A stretch of 64,000 nt of DNA from Paraconiothyrium sp. Pb-2020 (lineage: Eukaryota > Ascomycota > Dothideomycetes > Pleosporales > Didymosphaeriaceae), in NCBI GenBank assembly GCA_022419385.1, contig JAJUBI010000001.1, positions 1,736,001 through 1,800,000 on the forward strand. The letters run 5' to 3'. The notes under the pieces were generated by a model, which had not been told where the DNA came from, searched no databases, and saw only the letters and a list, made by a program, of their open reading frames with translations. This document shows, piece by piece, positions 23,114 through 35,559 of the stretch. Positions within the stretch are counted from its first letter, which is position 1; the number at the start of each line of letters is the position of its first letter. A program made the position numbers and the translations under genes.

Positions 23114-24513
23114 ATGAATGAGTTCGAGCGTGTCGGCCGGACCATACTGCGCTCAGTATACGATCCGCTCCCGGCCAACAATAGCAACGATCACATATGG
23201 TGTCTAGGGCGACGCTATGATTCCAAGGCGCCCGTACCGAGGCCTGCATCCACCCCAACCACAGCAACACCTCCGACTCCCTCGCCCGCACCCCAAAGTG
23301 AACGACCTGGCGTCTCCGAGGAAGATAGTTGGGTACGCACCAGTGCAGACGAATCTGGCGGCAAGGAGGCCCCAAACGGCGGAGAGGATCCGGATCAGTA
23401 CGGCGGTTGGCCCCACGCCTTCCTGGATGACTTCGAATCGAGGGCGTGGATGACATACCGATCGGGATTCTCACCCATCCAAAAGAGCCTGGATCGCAAG
23501 GCAACAGCGGCTATGAGCTTCAGGGTTAGGATGCAGAATTTGGCACAAAGCGCTTTCACGTCGGACTCGGGTTTTGGCTGCATGATTAGGTCTGGCCAGT
23601 GCATACTCGCGAACGCTCTTTTAGACCTACGATTAGGACGAGGTACCACATTACTTTGGAACCATGGTGAGAACCAAAGCTAACATGATGGTAGACTGGA
23701 GGCTTCAAGACCCACGCACGAAGCAGGACGACCGCCCCATCCTCTCTCTATTCGCCGACGATCCACAAGCGCCCTTTTCAATCCACCGCTTTGTAGAACA
23801 TGGAGCAGCGGAATGCGGCAAATATCCCGGCGAGTGGTTCGGCCCTTCAGCAACAGCACGATGCATACAAGATCTCGTCAAGAAGTACCCTGAAGCAGGC
23901 CTGAAAGTGTATAATTCCGGCGACGGCGCTGACATCTACGAGGACAAACTCAAGGACGTCGCTATCGACGATGACGGAAAGTGGCAACCGACTCTAATAC
24001 TAGTAGGCACCCGGCTGGGCATCGAGAAGATTACGCCCGTGTACTGGGAAGCCTTGAAGGCGTCATTGCAAATGAAGCAGTCCATAGGTATTGCCGGGTG
24101 AGTCACACATCCTCCAATCCTCTCCATGAAGCTGATCCGCCTGTAGCGGTCGCCCGTCCGCATCACACTATTGTGTTGGAACTCAAGGAAACTTCTTTTT
24201 CTATCTCGACCCACACGTCACGCGCCCTCTCCTACCCTACCACAACGATCCTGCCGCATATTCCGCAGAAGACATCGCTAACTGTCACACGCGCCGCCTT
24301 CGTCGTATCGAGATCCGCGAGATGGACCCGTCAATGCTCATCTCGTTCCTGATCCGCGATGAAAACGAATATGAAGAGTGGAAAGAAGGCGTGATGAGTG
24401 TACAGGGCAAGGCCATCGTTCACATTAGCGAGGCCGAGCCACCGCCACGCGGTCAAGAGAGGGCTGGTGCAGTGGACGAGGTGGAAAGCTTCGATGAAGA
24501 AGGTCTGCAGTAG
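23114..24513 (+). CDS. ATG4: Autophagy cysteine protease ATG4
   Basis: Three exons, 23114-23642, 23695-24097 and 24147-24513, encode 432 residues. ATG4 cleaves the C terminus of Atg8 before lipidation and later delipidates it. The catalytic Cys is C156 in SDSGFGCMIRSGQ, and the Asp/His pair is D332/H334 in YLDPH. EHGAAECGKYPGEWFGPSATARC is the classic substrate-cleft segment. Intron 1 was placed at GTACCA (after LGR), giving LGRDWRLQDP as in relatives; a nearer GTGAGA would leave an unlikely 28 bp intron. The MNEFERVGR start is typical. The C-terminal tail ends in an acidic stretch. Confidence 0.94.
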
Positions 24514-25422
24514 GAGTGACGGATGCCCTGCGATAGCATGCTGTCACAATACAGAATCGTGGGACATGCCACATTTTGTTTAGTCATAGCTGCGGGGCAG
24601 AGAGACCTCGAGCAAATAACACGGCGTCTGACTGCTCGGATTGGAATTGCATTTGAGGCCTGGAGTTTGGGTAAATAGCTCCGCGCCCTGTCATCACATG
24701 CTACACATGTGTATCTCGATTGATAATACCCTTGACGATCAACCAATTGTTGCCAATTTTTGTACAGAATATTCAGCCCGCTCCCTGAACTGTTTGGACC
24801 GCACATTCATTGGCTCGCATTGAGTGATGACTTGGCAGACCCGCACTATTTCAAGCTACAAATGGCGCTGATCCTATCCGCCGACAACTGCTTGCTCAGG
24901 GCGTTCAGGCCGTGGGACGCCTTTCCGTCAGTCGTGGAGATTCCAGCAACTGTTTTCGACCGTCGCTAATAGAGCATACCGCCTCCAAGACAGAGTTCGC
25001 AAGTCGTCGTATTGTGAGTCCTCTTCTTTTTGGTGGCTGGAACTGCTGATGGCGGAACCAGATGTTCTCGCCGTTATACAGCGCGAGCATGTGTCCGGAG
25101 GAATGACAGCGGGGTCTAAAAATTAGCATCATAAAGACAATCGAGAGCACATTGAATTAGACCATATACGTGACGTGGGAAAACAAGAGTGGGAAAATAT
25201 GTGAAGTGGAAGAATTGATTCATTCCGAGGTATACTATACACCCTCATTGGATATCGGACCCCGTAGTCAGACCATAAGATCTACGGCCTGAGAGACAAA
25301 CAAACCGTCCCATGATCGCATTAAAATGACCCATGAACACCGACCCCATAACCGACTTCATTCAAAACACTGAACGAAGAGATGAAACCCATGAAAAGAA
25401 CCCAACAGCCGACCAGACAAGC
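24514..25422. other. Intergenic between ATG4 and H2B, no gene seen
   Basis: The 0.9 kb between the convergent ATG4 and H2B genes shows no coding signal beyond short random frames. It presumably contains both 3' UTRs. Confidence 0.5.
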
Positions 25423-26019
25423 TTATTTGGTGGAGGAAGAGTACTTGGTGACAGCCTTGGTGCCCTCAGACACGGCGTGCTTGGCGAGCTCACCAGGCAG
25501 GATCAGTCGGACGCTGCAGAAGTGTTAGTCATGTGGGTACAACAGATGATAGCAAGGACGTACGAGGTCTGGATTTCGCGTGATGAGATGGTGGACTTCT
25601 TGTTGTAGGCAGCAAGCTTGGAGGCCTCGGTGGCGACGCGCTCGAAGATGTCGTTGACGAAGGAGTTCAGGATGGACATGGCACGGTTGGAGATACCGGT
25701 GTCGGGGTGAACCTGCTTGAGGACTGCGATGCGTCAGGAACCCATCCAGCGATTGATGCAGGCACGCGATTGCTGCCGTGCGCAAACCAAAGACGCGATC
25801 GTCGCACTGGATTGCGCACTGCAGAAGCGGCGCGGACTCGGCAAACTCACCCTTGTAGATGTACGAAGAGTACGTCTCCTTCCTGGACTTGGTGCGCTTC
25901 TTCTTGTCACCAGAGGGAGCAGCGGTCTTCTTGCCAGCCTCCTTCTTCTCGGCGGGAGCCTTGCCGGCCGGGGCCTTGCCGCCGGTGGTGGGCGTCTTCT
26001 GGGCAGCTTTGGGAGGCAT
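25423..26019 (-). CDS. HTB1: Histone H2B
   Basis: Three exons, 26019-25851, 25723-25564 and 25513-25423, encode 139 residues. The Lys/Ala-rich tail ([20 protein letters not shown]) is followed by the fold: [66 protein letters not shown]. It ends in [10 protein letters not shown], which contains the conserved ubiquitylated Lys. Both introns are GT-AG with CTAAC-type branch sites. It is divergently paired with H2A, as usual in ascomycetes, so equal dosage of the dimer is favoured. Confidence 0.97.
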
Positions 26020-26480
26020 TTTTGAGCGTGGTGGTGGGTGAGTGGCGGTAAAAGTGATGTTTGGGTTAAAGCTGGTGCTGTGGAAGATGCGGGTTGATGC
26101 GGGTGCGAGTGTCGAGATGAAGGAGAAAAGGTCGTCGACGGCGGGGGGACGCGCTTCTTATGGGGAGCGCGCCGCGTGTTGTGATCCAGCGGCGCCTGCG
26201 GGGCCCGTGCGGCGTCGCTGCCAGTGCTGAGCGGCGCAAGCGAGCAAGCGACAGAAGGAGCGCCCGCAGTTATTTGGGCGGCCGCGACTTGCGCTAGCGA
26301 CCCAGGTTGATCTCGCGCACCACAACACGCCGCGCCGTCCTTATAAGCTGCCCGCCGCCCCGACGTCGTCTCTCCATCCATCGTCTCGACACTCTGCACC
26401 CACGCCACTCCACGCACCCATCTCACCGAAACCACCTCAGCAACTTTCCAGTTCTACCCGTCCATCACAACTCCATCACA
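26020..26480. promoter_or_regulatory. Divergent H2B-H2A promoter
   Basis: The 461 bp shared intergenic region separates the two histone start codons. A TATAA at 26342-26346 lies about 135 bp upstream of the H2A start. The CT/CA-rich leader just before the H2A ATG is typical of strongly expressed fungal genes. Confidence 0.6.
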
Positions 26481-27810
<1,330 letters not shown>

Positions 27811-28335
27811 CTACAACGTCATTTTGGGGGGAGCTGCTTCCGGTCAGCAGCAGCCAACGACGAGGGTCGGAATACTTACGGTCCAAGATGGGCGCGGGCA
27901 GGTTGCGCTCGTACTTGGAGCCTGTGTGTGTTAGCCGGGTCCGCGGCCGTTCGGAAAGTGTCGCCGACAACTCACCTCCAGGAGCCGTGGGCGGGCGGTA
28001 CGGGTCCGGATGCTTCCACTTCTCGAGGAGATTCTCCGTCTCCTTGATCAAGTCCTGCGCGCGTGTCAGCGATGCTGCCTCGCGAGCTATGCCACACGCA
28101 GCGTACCCTCTGTCGGCGCGGCTCCGTGACGGTTTTGTTGGCCTCGAACAGCGAGCGGATGTACATTGCCTGGCCCCGCCAGAGGTACCTATGAACGGCC
28201 CAGTCGAGCGCCAGCTTGAGGGAACGGCGATAGAGCCTCCTGCGTGCTGTTAGCGGTGCTGTTGTCGCGGGTGCGCTCTGTCGCGCGCTGGCGACGGCGG
28301 GCGGGGACGCACAGAACGGTGGTCCTGGAGCTCAT
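27811..28335 (-). CDS. NDUFB9: Complex I LYR-motif subunit NDUFB9 / B22
   Basis: Five short exons, 28335-28313, 28239-28107, 28054-27976, 27921-27880 and 27836-27811, encode 100 residues. Exon 1 has only seven full codons and joins to give LRLYRRSL, so the LYR motif is residues 10-12. WAVHRYLWRGQAMYIRSLFEA and LEKWKHPDPYRPPTAPGGSKYERNLP are characteristic of the fungal B22 accessory subunit of NADH:ubiquinone oxidoreductase, which binds the acyl carrier protein in the membrane arm. The last intron uses a strong GTAAGT donor; reading through it would add an untypical 30-odd residue tail instead. It is divergent from KGD2, another mitochondrial gene. Confidence 0.88.
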
Positions 28336-28647
28336 GGCAGCCGCGGGCGCCTCGGTGGCAGTCTGGATGTGTAGTTGCGTAAGAAATGCCCTGCTTCGGC
28401 GGTCGCAATGGCTGGTGGTGATGCTATACGTGAGAATGGCTCCGCTCGACGTTGGCTGCTGGAGAGCTCGGCACGGAAGAGCCCTGGTCGACTAGCGCGT
28501 TCCGGCTGAGCTATGACAGAGGCTCTGCATCAAGGCCAGTTCGTCGAAGTCAATCAATTCCCTCAAGGCTTTTTTTCGCCATCCCCTTCCTCCCATCCCA
28601 TCCATTTCCCCTCGTTAGGACTCCCGCCGGTCATCGCGAGCTGCACA
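28336..28647. promoter_or_regulatory. Divergent promoter between NDUFB9 and KGD2
   Basis: The 312 bp between the two divergent start codons serves two mitochondrial energy genes, which suggests co-regulation. CT-rich stretches precede the KGD2 start. Confidence 0.45.
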
Positions 28648-30335
28648 ATGTCTGGCCAACAGTGTCTCCGCCGTTTGGCAGCTTCGTCGCCGCTGCGATC
28701 GCAACCGCTGCTTCGCGTTTGCTCAGGAGCCATCCGCCTATCCGCGTCGCCCGCGACACGTAACTACTCCGCTGTCTCGCGAGCGACATCGTCCGGTCTG
28801 CTCAGCAAGGCCTCAAGGTTGGCGCAACCATTGGCATCGCGGAGATTACGCTAATATGTGCAGACAACCCGGCCGATCCTCCACACAGCGCGTTGCCCTC
28901 TTCTCACAGTCGCGAAGTTATGGTGTGCATCTCCATACTCTGATACGTAGAGTACACACGAGCACGGCTAACGCTCGGACAGCTGACACCACCGTGGTCA
29001 AGGTGCCACAGATGGCCGAGTCCATCACAGAAGGAACTTTGAAGCAATGGTCAAAACGTGAGTTTTGCGCAGACATCAGCACAACCACCGAATAACACGT
29101 ACCAGAGGTTGGCGACTACGTCGAACAGGATGAGGAGATTGCGACCATCGAGACGGATAAAGTACGCTTTGTCGACACAAAGACCGATGATTATGGATTA
29201 ACCTTGTCTAGATCGATGTATCTGTCAACGCCCCCGAAGCCGGTACCATTAAGGAGTTTCTCGTAAACGAGGAGGACACTGTCGAGGTTGGGCAGGACCT
29301 TGTGAAGCTAGAGCTCGGCGGCGCGCCTTCGGGGGGTACAAAGCAGGAGGCTAAGGACCAGCCCAAGGAGCCTGCGCCGAAAGAGCAGGAGACTTCGTCT
29401 CAGCCTCAGGGCCAGCAAGAGCAGCCTAAGGAAGAGAAGAAGCCCGAGCCGAAGGAGGAGTCAAAACCTGAGCCACCAAAGCAAGAGTCCAAGCCCGTGC
29501 CCACGCAGAAGCCATCCTCGTCTAAGGAGCAAAAGTCGAGCGAGTCCGAGCCCAAGCAGGCTACACCAGGTGCTCGTGAAGAGCGTCGCGTGAAGATGAA
29601 CCGTATGCGTCTCCGCATTGCCGAGCGCTTGAAACAGTCGCAGAACACAGCTGCCTCCCTCACCACCTTCAATGAGGTCGACATGTCTTCTATAATAGAG
29701 TTCCGCAAGCTCTACAAGGATGAGATCCTCAAGAAGCAGGGCGTGAAGCTCGGCTTCATGTCCGCCTTCTCGCGTGCCTGCATTCTCGCCATGAAGGAGG
29801 TTCCGGCTGTAAACGCCTCTATCGAGGGGCCGAACGGCGGTGACACGATCGTCTACCGCGATTACGTAGATATTTCCGTGGCTGTCGCTACCGAAAAGGG
29901 CTTGGTCACACCCGTCGTTCGCAATGCCGAGTCGCTGGATATGGTTGGCATCGAGAAAGCAATCGCCGACCTAGGTAAGAAGGCCAGGGACAATAAGCTT
30001 ACCATCGAGGATATGGCTGGAGGTACCTTCACCATCAGCAACGGCGGCGTCTTCGGTAGTTTGATGGGTACACCGATTATAAATTTGCCCCAGACTGCTG
30101 TGCTCGGCCTGCACGCGATCAAGGACAAGCCTGTCGCCATTAACGGCAAGGTCGAAATCCGCCCGGTAAGTCAATACGCCCTTGCTTACTCTATGCTCTC
30201 AATCTCATATGACATTAGATGATGTATCTCGCCCTGACCTACGATCACCGTCTGCTCGATGGTAGGGAGGCCGTTACCTTCCTTGTGAAGATCAAGGAAT
30301 TCATCGAGGACCCCCGAAAGATGCTGCTTGGTTAG
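28648..30335 (+). CDS. KGD2: Dihydrolipoyllysine succinyltransferase, E2 of 2-oxoglutarate dehydrogenase
   Basis: Six exons, 28648-28817, 28864-28922, 28983-29057, 29106-29161, 29212-30165 and 30219-30335, encode 476 residues. An Arg/Ser-rich mitochondrial presequence (about 70 residues) is followed by one lipoyl domain ([23 protein letters not shown] with lipoyl Lys 120, whose codon ends exon 4). A Pro/Lys/Glu-rich linker comes next (about 155-245), then the catalytic domain ([41 protein letters not shown]). The active-site segment is YDHRLLDG. No E3-binding domain is visible, which fits KGD2 rather than pyruvate dehydrogenase E2. It is the last intact gene before the AT-rich block. Confidence 0.95.
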
Positions 30336-30663
30336 ATAGCGTTCTTGTCTTATTTCCTTTGCCTCCATTGTGCTCTCCTACATAACCCTTTGCATTGTCG
30401 GGTGAGGACGCTTGTATATGATTCTAGGTCCGGTTGGTTAGGATTAATGCGCTGTGGGTCGGTTGTATCGGTTCTGCATGGTGTATAAGTAAAATAGGAT
30501 AGTAGAATACTAGCCTTTATATAATTGTGTGCATTAAATCCACAACGTAAACATGGTACTAGCCCACTAGGTATAACACTATAATAAAGCTACGCTATTA
30601 TAACTCTACACTATATTAGCGTAGGTAGAGTAACTATCTATATAGAGTCTAAGAGTATTTAGA

Positions 30664-30880
30664 TGTTATAAGGGGGTTCCACGTACCTAACCTAGGCCGG
30701 CCTTGCGGGTATTTAGTGGACGAGAGCGGATAGATAATAAGAGGTGTAAGAATATTCTAACCTTACTATAGAAGGTAAGGTAATAATTATATAAAAAGAC
30801 TAATAGATCTTATATAAAAGATATACTTTAATTTTAACTATAAAAGAATTAACTACTAAGAATATAAAAGTTACTAAAGT
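30664..30880 (-). repeat. Second half of LTR-B, inverted
   Basis: These 217 bp are the reverse complement of 35342-35554, the second half of a gypsy-type LTR (here LTR-B). They include the shared GGCCGGCCTAGGTTAGG-type core near the outer end. They abut LTR-A at 30881, preceded by AAAGT, the reverse complement of the ACTTT found at the matching place in the intact LTR-B. Confidence 0.75.
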
Positions 30881-31343
30881 TGTAATAGGGCCTTCTTAAC
30901 ACTGTGGTAAGCCGCAGCCCAGTTAGGGTTCTGTTAAGAGATAAGTAGTATATAGGGTTGTATAAGTTACGTGCGTATAAACGTTAATTAATTACTATAA
31001 TAAGAATATGTTGCTAAAGACTTAAGGGTAATCTTCTGTAAAAAAACTAGATATAGTAAACTGTATTATAGATTAATAATAAGAAATTACTAGTAGTAAT
31101 CTGTTATCTCTATATACTGCTATCTAATCTAGGCTCTATAGGCTCTATACACAGATTCTATAGATCTAGGCTCTATAGCTCTATCCTATAGATTTATAGA
31201 TCTAATTATATAACTTTAATTACGTATCTATATTATACTTAGCATCTAACCTGTAATTATAATACTTATCCTTATAATCTAACTAGTTACTGCTATTATT
31301 ATATTAGTTTCTGTAATTCCGTTGCAGCGTAGCAGCCGTAATA
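30881..31343 (-). repeat. LTR-A copy, 463 bp, minus orientation
   Basis: One of six LTR-A copies (others at 31592, 43527, 50132, 50690, 57312), all 463 bp. In its own direction it starts TGTTACGGCTGC-like (here TATTACGG, RIP-changed) and ends GGCCCTATTACA. It is not part of a complete element here. Confidence 0.85.
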
Positions 31344-31345
31344 AG

Positions 31346-31591
31346 AATAATTATATATAGAATATTAGTAATACCTTTATTACTAACTAGAGAATAAACG
31401 CTAGTTAGTAGGGCTAATTAGCTAAGGCGTTATATAATTAAGATTCTACTAAGAGAACTAGATTTTAAAAGTAACTAGGCTTAGTAGGATTAACTAAAAT
31501 ACTTCTACTAAGAAGATATAATTCTAGGGAGTATAGTAAGCTAAGAAATTAGAAGAATAATAAAAAAGGGTATATAGTCTAAAAAGACTTT
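31346..31591 (+). repeat. First half of LTR-B
   Basis: These 246 bp match 35093-35341 in the same orientation. The half ends with ACTTT and is followed at once by an LTR-A copy, so LTR-A appears to have inserted into an LTR-B at an ACTTT target. Confidence 0.7.
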
Positions 31592-32054
31592 TGTTACGGC
31601 TACTACACTATAATAGAATTACAGAAACTAATATAATAACAGCAGCAACTAGTTAGATTATAAGGACAAGTATTATAATTATAGATTAGATACTAAGTAT
31701 AATATAGATATGTAATTAAAGTTATATAATTAGATCTGTAAATCTATAGAATAGAGCTATAGAGCCTAGATCTATAGAATTTATGTATAGAGCCTACAGA
31801 GCCTAGGTTAGATAGCAGTATATAGAGATAACAGATTACTACTAGTAATCCCTTATTATTAATCTATAATATAGTTTACTGTATCTAGTTTTTTTATAGA
31901 AGATTACCCTTAAGTCTTTAGCAATATATTCTTATTATAGTAATTAATTAACATTTATATGTATATAACTTATATAACCCTGTACACTACTTATCTCTTA
32001 ATAGAACCCTAACTAGGCTGCGGCTTACTACAGTGTTAAGAAGGCCCTGTTACA
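31592..32054 (+). repeat. LTR-A copy, 463 bp, plus orientation
   Basis: It begins TGTTACGGCTAC and ends GGCCCTGTTACA. It is not followed by the ACTTT expected for a simple solo LTR, so its right flank was rearranged. The preceding ACTTT (31587-31591) is the presumed target duplication. Confidence 0.85.
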
Positions 32055-35040
32055 CCTTATATAAATACTTAGATATATTCTATATAGTATACCTTAATAA
32101 TATACTTATCTATTCTAGCGGGACGCTAGAGAAATATATAGAACATATAAAGAAGGTACTTAAGAAACTAAAAGAATATAAGTTACTCTTATACCCTAAT
32201 AAATATAAGTTTTATGTTATAAAGATAGAGTACCTAGAATTTATTATTTTAAGGGAAGAAGTATCTATAGATCTAAAGAAGATAGCTATAGTATAAGAAT
32301 AGCTAGTTTCTAAATTAGTAAAGAATATCTAATCCTTCCTAGGGTTTACTAACTTCTATTAGAAGTTTATTAAGACTACTCTAAGTAACGCACTATTAAT
32401 ATCTTATAAAGAAAAAGAATAATAAGGTTATCTAGCTAATTATTAAAAGACTACTAGAGGTATTTAAAAGGTTAAAAGAAATATTTCTTATAGTACCTTT
32501 ACTTTAAATATTTAACCTAAAGAAACCTACAAGAGTAGAAATAGATATATTAGATTATACACTAGAAGCAATTCTCTTATAACTAGATAAAGATAGAAAA
32601 TAGAGACTAGTATTCTACTATTTCTAAAAGTTCTTAGGAGCAGAACTTAACTATAATATTTATAATAAGGAACTACTAGTAGTAGTAGATGCCTTTAAAT
32701 AGTAGAAAGCATAACTTATAGAAGTATACTATAAAATAAGGTATAGATAGACTACTAGAACCTTACTAGCTTTATAATAACTAAGAAGCTTAACTAAAGA
32801 CAAGTATAATAGATAGAATTTCTAGTAAACTTTAACTTTATAATTTACTATTAACTAGGGACTTTAATAGCGCAGCCGACGCCTTAAGTAGAAGATTAGA
32901 CCTAATAGAAAATAAGGCTAACCTATAATACTATTATAAATACGCAAAGATAGAATATTAGAATATAACTAACTAAAGATTAAAGTATAAGCGCCTCTTT
33001 CTAGTATACTAGACCTAAGGTATATAACTTCTAAGATTACTCTAGCTCTCTAAGAAATAAAGAGAGAAGTATAATCTATTCTAGAATAGTTTTAATAAAA
33101 TATAGAGAGATTACAGACAAAGGATACTAGTAAAAGACTAATATACACCTATTTAATTAAGAAGCTATACAAATTAAGGGAATAGAGATACCTAGGTATT
33201 AAAGAAATAACGTATTATATTATAAATAAATATACTATTCTAAAACTTAAATAACTAGTTACTAAAAAAATAAGCAACTATTTAGCATATTATAAAAATA
33301 AGCCTAAGAGATATAAGCCTTATAGACTCTATAACTACTACTAGCGGCTAAAAGCTATAGTAAAGTATAATAATAGACTTTATAGTAAAGCTCCTAAGAT
33401 TACTATAGCTAGAAACTAGATAAATATACAACACTATTATAGTAATAGTAGATTAACTTACTAAGGCAGCAAAGTTTAGGCCTATAGAAGAATTTATAAT
33501 AGTAGAAGACCTTACTTATAAAGTTAATAATATACTATTTATAAAACACAGTCTACCTAAAGAATTTATTACAGATTATAATAAACTCTTTATATCTAAA
33601 TATTAGAACACGTTTATAGCCATATTAGGTATAAATAGAAAGCTATTAATAAGCTTCTACTATAAATAGATAATAGATAAATGTATAAATTAGATACTAG
33701 AATAGTATCTATAATTCTATATTAATAAATAGTAAGATAATTAGGTTAAACTCTTACCTACAGTACAATTAGCGTATAATAGTACTAGGTTAGGTATAAT
33801 AGGATACTACTATACTACGTAAACTATAGATATAAGCTAGTTACTTATTAAAATCTAAAAATATAAAAAGCGTTTCTATAGAAGTATAAGACAAAGCCTA
33901 AAGAATAAGAAATCTACACCTTATATTATAGAAAAAGATAATATAAAGCCCTCTTAGCATCTAAAAATGCAAATAAATAAAAAATTAAGAGACTAACCTT
34001 TAAAGAGAGGGATAAAGTTTTCTATTCTAGAAAAATCTTAAAATAAAACAACTAAGTAAAAAACTAGATTATTTAAGAGTAGAACCTTTAAAGTACAAAA
34101 AACTAAAGGACTAGTTATAAATAAATTACTTCTACCTATAGGTACTAAAGTATATGCTACCTTTTATAAAAACCTTCTAGAACTAGTACTACTAGATACT
34201 CTAATTAAGACTTAGCTAGAGCTAGAAGATAACAAGTATAAGGTTAAGAAAATTAAGAACCTATAAATAGTTAAGGGTTAGTAAAAATACCTAGTTAAAT
34301 AGAAAGGATAGCGGAGCAGTATAATACTTAGAAACTAAAAGAAAACCTTATAAACTATAAGAAGATACTAGAGAACTTTTAAGCTATAATCTAGAAAGTT
34401 AATTCTAGAGAAGTAATACTCTAGGAAGGTTACTTTAAGGTCTAGGTAAAAGGTAAAAAGATTAAAGAAAGAAGTATTAGCCTATAACTAGCCTAGGTTA
34501 GTTAAAGGTAAAGATAGTAATAGAATAAATAAATATTAGTAACTCTACTTTTAAGGCCTCTTCTCTAAGTTCTCTATTATATTAGCTATATAAGTATTAT
34601 ATACTATAAAGAATTACTTCTTTTCTCTGCTTAAGTAATTTTAAGGCAGAGGTAAGTAATCTTAGCTTCTATAGAAAGAAGAGTAAGCTACTTCTAGTAC
34701 TTTTTAAACTAGATATACTTCTACTCTTTCTTAGGAACCTAGAGGCTATACTCTATATAAACTGTAATATATATAGTACACTCTCTAGTTGCAGTATTTA
34801 TAAAATACTTAGAAATTTTTCTTTATACAACAGTTACACTTTATTTATATTTTTAGGCTATATAAACATACCTTATTAGTATAAGTATAATAATAGTTAG
34901 TTAAGAATTATTTTAGTACCTTAGGCATAGTTAGGGAGGCAAGGAAAAGGAAAAGAATATAATAAGATAAGAGTTCTACCTTTAAAAAGAAACTACGCTG
35001 CTAAAGGTTATAAAATAATACTAGGGTCTTAGGATAATAA
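32055..35040 (+). mobile_element. RIP-ruined Ty3/gypsy pol fragment (LTR-B family)
   Basis: It starts inside reverse transcriptase just before the YLNNILIYSS box (YxDD-type, RIP-altered; about 32090). RNase H, integrase-like and a chromodomain-like end (YLVKQKGQ, about 34290) follow, with stops throughout. The longest remaining open frame, 32033-32296, is this RT piece. A purine-rich tract (AAAGGGGAA near 35088) precedes the LTR-B at 35093. Gag and the front of pol are missing. Confidence 0.8.
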
Positions 35041-35092
35041 CCCTAAAAGGGGGAATAATATTATAATTATAATAGATTAAGACCTAGCAAAG

Positions 35093-35554
35093 GGGAATAA
35101 TTATATATAGAATATTAGTAACACCTTTATTACTAACTAGAGGACAGACGCTAGTTAGTAGAGCTAATTAGCTAAGGCGTTATATAACTAGAATTCTACT
35201 AAAAGAGTAGGATTCTAGAAGTAAGCTAGCTTAGTAGGATTACTTAAAATACTCCTACTAAGGGGATATAATCTTCTAGAGTATAGTAAAATAAGAGATT
35301 ATAAGGATAATAAAGAATAGTATATAGTCTAGAGAAACTTTAGTATCTTTTATATTCTTTATAGTTAATTCTTCTATAGTTAAAATTAAAGCATATCTTC
35401 TATATTAGATCTATTAGTCTTTTTATATAATTGTTACCTTGCCTTCTATAGTAAGGTTAGAATATTCTTATACCCCTTATTGTTTATCTACTCTTATCTA
35501 CTAAATACCTATAAAGGCCGGCCTAGGTTAGGTACGTGGAACCCCTTTGTAATA
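35093..35554 (+). repeat. LTR-B, uninterrupted copy
   Basis: This roughly 460 bp LTR acts as the 3' LTR of the fragment to its left. It shows the empty ACTTT site (35337-35341) occupied by LTR-A in the other copy. The left boundary is uncertain by a few bases because RIP has altered the end; the right end reads TTGTAATA (from TTGTAACA). Confidence 0.7.
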
Positions 35555-35559
35555 GTGTT

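Noticed and set aside
32033..32296. 87-codon + strand open frame as a host gene
   Set aside because: YLNNILIYSS and the following text are reverse transcriptase of a broken gypsy element.
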